Origin: an uncultured Thermomicrobia bacterium
Lineage (GTDB): Bacteria; Chloroflexota; Chloroflexia; Thermomicrobiales; JALYUS01
Assembly: GCA_937968015.1 (NCBI GenBank)
Contig: CALBSO010000104.1
Coordinates: forward strand, 5,732-69,731
Reading direction: 5' to 3'
DNA length: 64,000 bases
In this document: in pieces, positions 58,853 to 64,000 of the stretch
Position numbering within the stretch: the first letter of the stretch is position 1
Layout: the number at the start of each line of letters is the position of its first letter
The notes under the pieces: generated by a model
The model's database searches: none
Told to the model about the DNA's origin: nothing
What the model saw: the letters and a program-made list of their open reading frames with translations, nothing else
Translations under genes and position numbers: made by a program

Positions 58853-61800
58853 ATGGATGCAACCGACCGGCACCTTCAGCGCACCGCATTCGACTCACTG
58901 ATTGATGTTGGCGACTATGTCGGCCCCATCGAGCACGATGCCTGTGGGCTTGTGGCAATCGTGGAGCGGCACGGCGACCCCACGCGCGAGAACGTGACCC
59001 GCATCCTGCACGCGCTCGCAACGATGCATCACCGCTCCGGCGAGATTGACGGCGAGGGTGACGGCTGCGGCATCCTCACCGATATTCCGCGCGCACTCTG
59101 GGCACGCGATCTCGCGGTGTTCGGGTACGACGCGTCGCTTGCCGATGATTCGCGCTTCGCGGTCGGGCATTTCTTCGTGCCACCCGCCGACCGCGCGTAC
59201 GCGGAAAGCAGTATGGCCTCGGTGGATGATCTGATCCGCGAATCGGGATGTGAACTGCTCGTCAGCCGGCCGATGAAGGTCGCGTCGCAGGCGCTCGGCC
59301 GCCTCGGTCGGCGGGAGGAACCGACGACCTGGCAGATTGCGTTTCTCACACCGCGGCTCGACACCGCGGCACGGGACCGGTTGCTCTTCGATCTCCAACT
59401 GGCCATCGAGGCGCGCTCCGCCGCGCTGATTGTCTCGCTCAGTGCGGACTCGGTTGTCTACAAGGTGCGCGGGACGGCTCAGGTACTCACGGCGTACTAC
59501 CCCGACCTCAGCGATCCCGAGTTCGTCTCGGCGATCAGCATCGGCCACAATCGCTACAGCACGAACACGACGACCGCCTTCGAGCGCGTGCAGCCCTTCT
59601 CGCTTCTCGGACACAACGGCGAAATCAACACGATCGCGAAGTTTCGCACCGAGTCCCAGATGTTGCACATCCCCCTCGTCCCCGGCGCGTCCGATTCGCA
59701 GGACGTCAACCGAACACTCGAAGGGATGATCCACCGCTACAATCTCTCGCTGCGGGAAGCGTTGGAATTGATCTTCCCGCCGATCATCAACGAGATCAAG
59801 CGCATGCCGGACGAGATGGCCGATGTCCTGATGTACTTCCGGCAGGCGTGGGGGCCGTTCGCGCAAGGTCCGGCGGCAATGGCGATCCGCGCCGGGGATG
59901 AACTGATTGGCACCGTGGACGCCCTCGGTCTCCGCCCGCTCTGGCTCTGCGTCGCGAAGGATCGGATTGTCTTCTCCTCGGAGAAAGGCGTCGTGCCGGT
60001 TATGGAGATGGACGAAGACCCGAAGCCCCTCGCGCCAGGCGAAAAAATGGCGATCGTCCTCACACGCGGCGTCGGGGCGCAGGTTGAGACCGACGACGAC
60101 ATCGTGCGCGATGTGATGAGCCGGGCGCACGCACGCGGCATTCGCGCGACGGATTACCGACGCTTCCTCGTCTGTCACAGCCCGTCGGGAGACCTACCCC
60201 CTGCCCCCTCCCTTTTAGGGGAGGGGTTGGGGGAGAGGCATACCGAATCGCGGAACCGCCTGATCGCGGCGTGGGCATTCGATGGCGAAGAACTGAAGTT
60301 GACCGAGGCGATGGCGGAGAGCGGCAATGAGCGCGTCGGCTCGCTCGGTTACGATGGCCCGCTCGCCGCGCTCTCGTGGGAGCGGCAGAACCTCGCGGAT
60401 TACTTCAAAGAGTCCGTCGCGGTCGTCACCAACCCCGCGATTGACCGCGAGCGCGAGATCGAGCAGTTCTCCACGCGCGTCGTGCTCGGCCCCCGCCCGC
60501 CGATTGGCATCGCCGATCACGACCGGAAGATTCCCTGCACGGAATTGATCACGCCGCTCTTCACCGGGGGCCTACGGCCAGGTGGCGGCAATGAAGATGC
60601 CCGTTTGCACCTGCATCGCGCCGTCGCGCACCAGTTGGGCACATGGACGCTCGAAGATTTCATGACCTTCGAGGGTGATACTCGGCCTGCCGTTCTGGCG
60701 ATGGCGCAATGGCCGGGCGAACCGCTCCGCATCGCGCTGCACCGGCTCGGCGAGGAGGCGATTGAGGCCGCGAACGACGGCACGCCCCTGATCGTCCTCG
60801 ACGACGCAGGGACGCTGACGCACGGCAATCGCCCGATTGATCCGCTGCTCGCGATCTCGGCGGTGGACACGGCGCTCCGCCGCGCCTCGGGCGGCCCGGA
60901 CGGCTACGCGCTCCGGCGCGGCGTTGGGCTTGTCATGCGCTCGGCGGGCATCCGCACACTCCACGATCTCATGCTCGCACTTGGGATGGGTGCGGACGGC
61001 ATTTGCCCGTATCTTCAATGGGAGATCGCCGAAGCGGTATCGCCGGATGGCCTTGCCAATCTCGTCTCGGCGCTCACGAAGGGGATCGAGAAAGTCATCA
61101 GCACGATTGGCATCCACGAAGTGCGCGGCTACAGTCGGCTCTTCGCATCGGTCGGCCTGCATGTCGAAGTCGCGCGCATGTTCGGCGTGGAGAACTATGG
61201 CGGCAGTGCAACGAGTGGGCTGACATGGGAGCAGTTGGAGGCCGTGGCCGAGGAACGGGTCCGGATCGCGGCGGGTCACATCAAGGCGAAGCCAACGCGC
61301 GTCACGCACTTCTATCCGAAGGTGTGGAAGAGCGTCCGCAATGTCGCGGCGGGTCTGGAGCCGTACCGCGACTATCGCGCGAAGGTGACGGCGCTTGAAC
61401 AGGAGCATCCCGTCAGCCTGCGCCACTTGCTCGATTTCCGCTTCCCCCGTAGCACCGGCTTTCCAGCCTGCGATCCTCATACGTTGGCGCAGGCTGGAAA
61501 GTCCACACCCCCAGAATGTGCGCAGGCGGAAGCCTCCGCCACCGGGATTGACCCCGCCACCGTGGATGCGGGAATCGGCGGGCACGACTACCCCATCGCG
61601 ATTAGCAGTATGTCCTTTGGCTCGCAGGGCGAGACGGCATTCCGGGCCTACCCGGAAGCGGCGATGCGCCTGAACATCGTCTCGCTCAATGGCGAGGGTG
61701 GCGAAATCAAGGACATGATCGGCAAATATCCTCAGTGGCGCGGCCAGCAGATCGCCTCGGGGCGATTCGGCGTCAACGCGGAATTGGCGAACTCATCCAA

Positions 61801-63562
61801 CCTACTGGAAATTAAGATCGGGCAGGGTGCGAAGCCGGGTGAAGGCGGCCACCTGCCCGGCTCGAAGGTCTCGGAGAAGGTCGCGAAGGCGCGGAACGCG
61901 ACACCGGGCGTGGACCTCATCTCGCCCTCGAATAACCACGATATTTACTCGATTGAAGACCTCGCGCAACTCGTGGATGAACTGAAGACGGCAAACCCGC
62001 GGGTACGCGTCTCGGTCAAGGTGCCGGTGGTGCCCGGCATCGGCACGATTGCCGTCGGTATCGCCAAGAGTGGCGCGGACATCATCACGCTCTCCGGCTA
62101 CGACGGCGGCACGGGCGCGGCTCGGACTCACGCGCTCAAGCACGTCGGCCTGCCCTCGGACATCGGCGTTGTCGAGGCGCACCGGGCGCTCGTCGCCGCC
62201 GGGCTGCGCGCGCAGGTCGAACTCTGGGCGGACGGCGGCATGAAGACGGGCGCGGATGTCGTGCGGATGATCCTGCTCGGCGCGAACCGCATCGGCTTCG
62301 GCACATTGCCAATGGTCGCGATTGGCTGCACAATCTGCCGCGGCTGTCAGCTCGACACCTGCCACGTCGGTATCGCCACCCAGATGGAAACCGATGAAGA
62401 AGCACGGAAGAAGGGTGTCACGCACTTCGTGCCGCGCGTCTACGAAGAGGCGGTGCAGCAACTCGTCCGCTTCCTCGGCGCGATTGGCGAGGAGATCAAG
62501 GAACTGACCGCCGCGCTTGGCTTCACGCGGACGCAGGACCTCGTCGGTCGGTCGGACTTGCTCGTCCAGACGCGGATGCGTGAGCGCGTTGACCTCACCC
62601 GGATGCTCGCCCCGGCGGAGCAGGCGGCGTGGCTCGCGGAGATTGGCACGGACCGCACCCTGCGCGTGCTGCGGATTGACCGCTCCCAGCACGTCGCCGC
62701 GACGGTCGCCCGTCATGTCGCACGGGGGAATCAGCGAGTCGCGCTCTCCGAACCGACGGTACGCTCCGATCATCGCATTGTCGGCACCGTGCTCGCGGGC
62801 GAGATGACCCGCGCCCGGCTGTACGAACCAAACAATCTCCCGACAACGGCCACGCTCACCTTCGACGATGGCTCAGTCGTCGGCAACGGCTTCGCCTGCT
62901 TCAATGTGGACGGCGTGGACCTGACGATCGAGGGCGGCGCGCAAGACGGCGTCGGTAAGGGCGCGTTCGGCGGTATCATCGCCATCCTGAAAGGGACAAA
63001 TGGGGACGGCAAGCGCGTGGACGGCAGCGTCGGCAAATCCTTCGCCTACGGCGCGCAGGGCGGCACCTTCTTCGTCCAGGGGAATGCGGACTCACGCGCG
63101 GGCATCCGGCTCTCCGGCGCGGATGTCGTGATCGGGGGCGAGATCACCGAGCCGATTGACGACAGCCGGGGTGGCATCGCGACGCGCGCGAACATTAAGG
63201 GGTTCGCCTTCGAGTACATGACGAATGGGCGGGCTGTCGTCCTCGGTGATCCCGGCCCATGGCTCTGCGCGGGAATGACCGGCGGTGTCGTCTATCAGCA
63301 TCTCGTCCCGGAGATGGGCCTCGACCGCGCGGCGATTAACCGCCGCATGGCGAAGGGTGCGACAATCACGATGGCCGATCTCACCGAAAGCGACGTATGT
63401 GCGCTCGCGGACCTGCTCACACGCTATGCCGAGCGATTGGTCGCCAGCGGTCAGGATGCGGCTGCGAACCGGGTCCTCGGCATGCTCGCCAACCCGATGG
63501 CCGATTTCATCAAGGTCGTGCCAGAATCGCAACAGGTGGACCCGTCCATCTCCACGGAATAG
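58853..63562 (+). CDS. gltB: Glutamate synthase, large subunit
   Basis: A 1569-residue protein making glutamate from glutamine and 2-oxoglutarate. After a 30-residue leader the catalytic Cys31 (HDACGLVAIV) opens the glutaminase domain. A central domain leads to the FMN-binding synthase domain (SMSFGSQGETAF, IKIGQGAKPGEGGHLPGSKV). The 3Fe-4S cysteines are Cys1159, Cys1165 and Cys1170 (CTICRGCQLDTC), and a GxGxG domain ends the chain. Two stretches, about residues 447-463 and 866-897, are in-frame insertions of repeat elements. No small subunit is next to it, so the electron donor is unclear. GGGAGGG precedes the ATG. Confidence 0.93.
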   Translation: MDATDRHLQRTAFDSLIDVGDYVGPIEHDACGLVAIVERHGDPTRENVTRILHALATMHHRSGEIDGEGDGCGILTDIPRALWARDLAVFGYDASLADDSRFAVGHFFVPPADRAYAESSMASVDDLIRESGCELLVSRPMKVASQALGRLGRREEPTTWQIAFLTPRLDTAARDRLLFDLQLAIEARSAALIVSLSADSVVYKVRGTAQVLTAYYPDLSDPEFVSAISIGHNRYSTNTTTAFERVQPFSLLGHNGEINTIAKFRTESQMLHIPLVPGASDSQDVNRTLEGMIHRYNLSLREALELIFPPIINEIKRMPDEMADVLMYFRQAWGPFAQGPAAMAIRAGDELIGTVDALGLRPLWLCVAKDRIVFSSEKGVVPVMEMDEDPKPLAPGEKMAIVLTRGVGAQVETDDDIVRDVMSRAHARGIRATDYRRFLVCHSPSGDLPPAPSLLGEGLGERHTESRNRLIAAWAFDGEELKLTEAMAESGNERVGSLGYDGPLAALSWERQNLADYFKESVAVVTNPAIDREREIEQFSTRVVLGPRPPIGIADHDRKIPCTELITPLFTGGLRPGGGNEDARLHLHRAVAHQLGTWTLEDFMTFEGDTRPAVLAMAQWPGEPLRIALHRLGEEAIEAANDGTPLIVLDDAGTLTHGNRPIDPLLAISAVDTALRRASGGPDGYALRRGVGLVMRSAGIRTLHDLMLALGMGADGICPYLQWEIAEAVSPDGLANLVSALTKGIEKVISTIGIHEVRGYSRLFASVGLHVEVARMFGVENYGGSATSGLTWEQLEAVAEERVRIAAGHIKAKPTRVTHFYPKVWKSVRNVAAGLEPYRDYRAKVTALEQEHPVSLRHLLDFRFPRSTGFPACDPHTLAQAGKSTPPECAQAEASATGIDPATVDAGIGGHDYPIAISSMSFGSQGETAFRAYPEAAMRLNIVSLNGEGGEIKDMIGKYPQWRGQQIASGRFGVNAELANSSNLLEIKIGQGAKPGEGGHLPGSKVSEKVAKARNATPGVDLISPSNNHDIYSIEDLAQLVDELKTANPRVRVSVKVPVVPGIGTIAVGIAKSGADIITLSGYDGGTGAARTHALKHVGLPSDIGVVEAHRALVAAGLRAQVELWADGGMKTGADVVRMILLGANRIGFGTLPMVAIGCTICRGCQLDTCHVGIATQMETDEEARKKGVTHFVPRVYEEAVQQLVRFLGAIGEEIKELTAALGFTRTQDLVGRSDLLVQTRMRERVDLTRMLAPAEQAAWLAEIGTDRTLRVLRIDRSQHVAATVARHVARGNQRVALSEPTVRSDHRIVGTVLAGEMTRARLYEPNNLPTTATLTFDDGSVVGNGFACFNVDGVDLTIEGGAQDGVGKGAFGGIIAILKGTNGDGKRVDGSVGKSFAYGAQGGTFFVQGNADSRAGIRLSGADVVIGGEITEPIDDSRGGIATRANIKGFAFEYMTNGRAVVLGDPGPWLCAGMTGGVVYQHLVPEMGLDRAAINRRMAKGATITMADLTESDVCALADLLTRYAERLVASGQDAAANRVLGMLANPMADFIKVVPESQQVDPSISTE
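60186..60240. repeat. Palindromic repeat element in frame inside gltB (first)
   Basis: An imperfect C-rich/G-rich inverted repeat (CCCCCTGCCCCCTCCC against GGGGAGGGGTTGGGGG, loop TTTTA). It encodes DLPPAPSLLGEGLGERH at about residues 447-463, between the glutaminase-domain sequences CHSPSG and RLIAAWAFDGEELK. The peptide is typical of repeat-derived translation and does not look like glutamate synthase sequence. The G-rich half resembles the element at 9246-9300. Confidence 0.75.
61448..61543. repeat. Palindromic repeat element in frame inside gltB (second)
   Basis: Fourteen-base perfect arms, CTTTCCAGCCTGCG (61459-61472) and complement (61488-61501), are followed by a second hairpin GGCGGA/TCCGCC (61525-61540). 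Translation gives RSTGFPACDPHTLAQAGKST and on to EASATG (residues 866-897), between the central domain end (LLDFRF) and the FMN domain. The core resembles the intergenic palindrome at 12505-12548. Confidence 0.78.
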
Positions 63563-63592
63563 CGGATCAGGTGGATCAAACAATTGTCGCGG

Positions 63593-63795
63593 TCAGCGTG
63601 CCCCGTCGTCATCGGCCCGCGCCATCCGATACGTCAGCAGCACGACGCCCGAGCGGAAGGTCCTCGTATCGGCGAGTCGCAGTGTGCTCTCGACCCCGTC
63701 GGGGAAAAGGCGCCGCCGTAGGGTGAGAACCAACCATCCTGCGCGTCAATCACCCCGTCCAAGGTGATGTTCTCGGTCACGATCAGGTCCCGCAC
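63593..63795 (-). pseudogene. Internally deleted dihydrofolate-reductase-family (RibD C-terminal-like) gene remnant
   Basis: From GTG 63795 (AAGGAGG upstream) the frame reads RDLIVTENITLDGVIDAQDG and WFSPYGGA, the normal N-terminus of this family. Immediately afterwards, in another frame, comes the normal C-terminus: LFPDGVESTLRLADTRTFRS and GVVLLTYRMA, ending at 63593. The roughly 110-residue middle is missing and the frames do not match. It is therefore a deletion remnant with an intact start signal. A stable fusion peptide is unlikely to be functional. Confidence 0.75.
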
Positions 63796-64000
63796 GTTCA
63801 CCCTCCTTGTGCCTGCCGAGGCGCCGTGGTGATGGACGAGGCACATGATGTTCCTCGCGCCCCAGGAGGGAACGATAGGCATTTGTTCGACCACATGCAA
63901 ACGGACGTCGGGTATGCGTTTTAACGCGCAGTCCTCGGCACTGGTTAGAAGCCATCTCATAAATGGTAGGCTGTGTGCGAGGAGGAGCACGCAGCAGGGA
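63796..64000. other. End of window, no gene identified
   Basis: About 205 bases upstream of the DHFR-family remnant. A minus-strand open frame covers part of it (RWLLTSAEDCALKRIPDV) but shows no recognisable family or ribosome-binding site. Nothing else was seen. Confidence 0.4.

Noticed and set aside
63634..63990. Treating the minus-strand frame through the DHFR-family N-terminus as one intact 118-residue protein.
   Set aside because: The upstream part has no family similarity, a good Shine-Dalgarno lies internally at GTG 63795, and the C-terminal part is out of frame with the true family sequence.
1..64000. Search for tRNA and rRNA genes and CRISPR arrays by eye.
   Set aside because: No T-arm/CCA-like sets, no rRNA signatures and no regularly spaced repeats were found; only a proper tRNAscan/CRISPR search could exclude them fully.

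Overview
The window reads as chromosome of a moderately high-GC free-living bacterium, most probably a member of the Chloroflexota (Thermomicrobia-like). This placement is inference. It rests on the gene families present (DUF512 radical-SAM protein, VanW/peptidoglycan-binding protein, LGFP-like repeat glycosidase, FhaA/FHA pair, SigR/RsrA-type sigma pair, membrane pyrophosphatase, stand-alone large glutamate synthase) and on the abundant GTG/TTG starts. No phage, plasmid, CRISPR or intact transposase was seen.

Layout. 1-4311 (minus): 5' end of a membrane pyrophosphatase gene, a cation-diffusion transporter and secD-secF. 4380-7453 (plus): gltX and a GT-C type membrane protein. 7602-12495 (plus): a sugar-acid catabolic cluster (two UxaA-type dehydratase subunits, aldo/keto reductase, FAH-family enzyme, sugar ABC ATPase) interspersed with short repeats. 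13239-19006 (minus): a translation and isoprenoid/lipid run rpsB-tsf-pyrH-frr-uppS-cdsA-dxr. 19301-22043: thrC, and a redox-type ECF sigma/anti-sigma pair with a 47-codon ORF. 22044-27772 (plus): nucleotidyltransferase, prmA, rsmE, PHP protein, DUF512 protein, an orphan and a DUF167 protein. 27723-35492 (minus): hydrolase-like protein, secreted glycosidase, VanW protein, two FHA proteins, dnaJ. 35651-37417 (plus): GNAT, rpsP-khpA-rimM. 37418-40407: a three-gene accessory cassette (flavodoxin, SnoaL, MocR regulator) bounded by related repeats. 40432-45858: hisIE, a YdcF/YtxH-like/rhomboid cluster, polyprenyl synthase, zinc protease. 45943-50800 (plus): rlmN-larC-orphan and a large membrane protein. 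50888-56692 (minus): purH with a ZTP riboswitch, purM, a Roadblock protein, hflX, miaA. 56850-63562 (plus): glnA, then a T-box leader and gltB. The end holds a deleted remnant of a dihydrofolate-reductase-family gene.

How the genes work together. Nitrogen assimilation (glnA, gltB) sits side by side, but gltB has its own promoter and a T-box leader. Purine synthesis is split: purM is translationally coupled to a Roadblock gene, while purH has its own promoter and riboswitch sensing its substrate class (ZMP/ZTP). The rpsB-dxr run couples translation factors to undecaprenyl and phospholipid precursor synthesis.

Most notable. gltB carries two in-frame insertions made of palindromic repeat elements. 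A related palindrome appears to supply the ribosome-binding site of the aldo/keto reductase, and a heptamer repeat forms the N-terminus of the UxaA large subunit. Several short-repeat families therefore seem to have entered or reshaped genes here. Starts were moved where a Shine-Dalgarno site or family alignment argued for it; all functions are from sequence reading without database searches.
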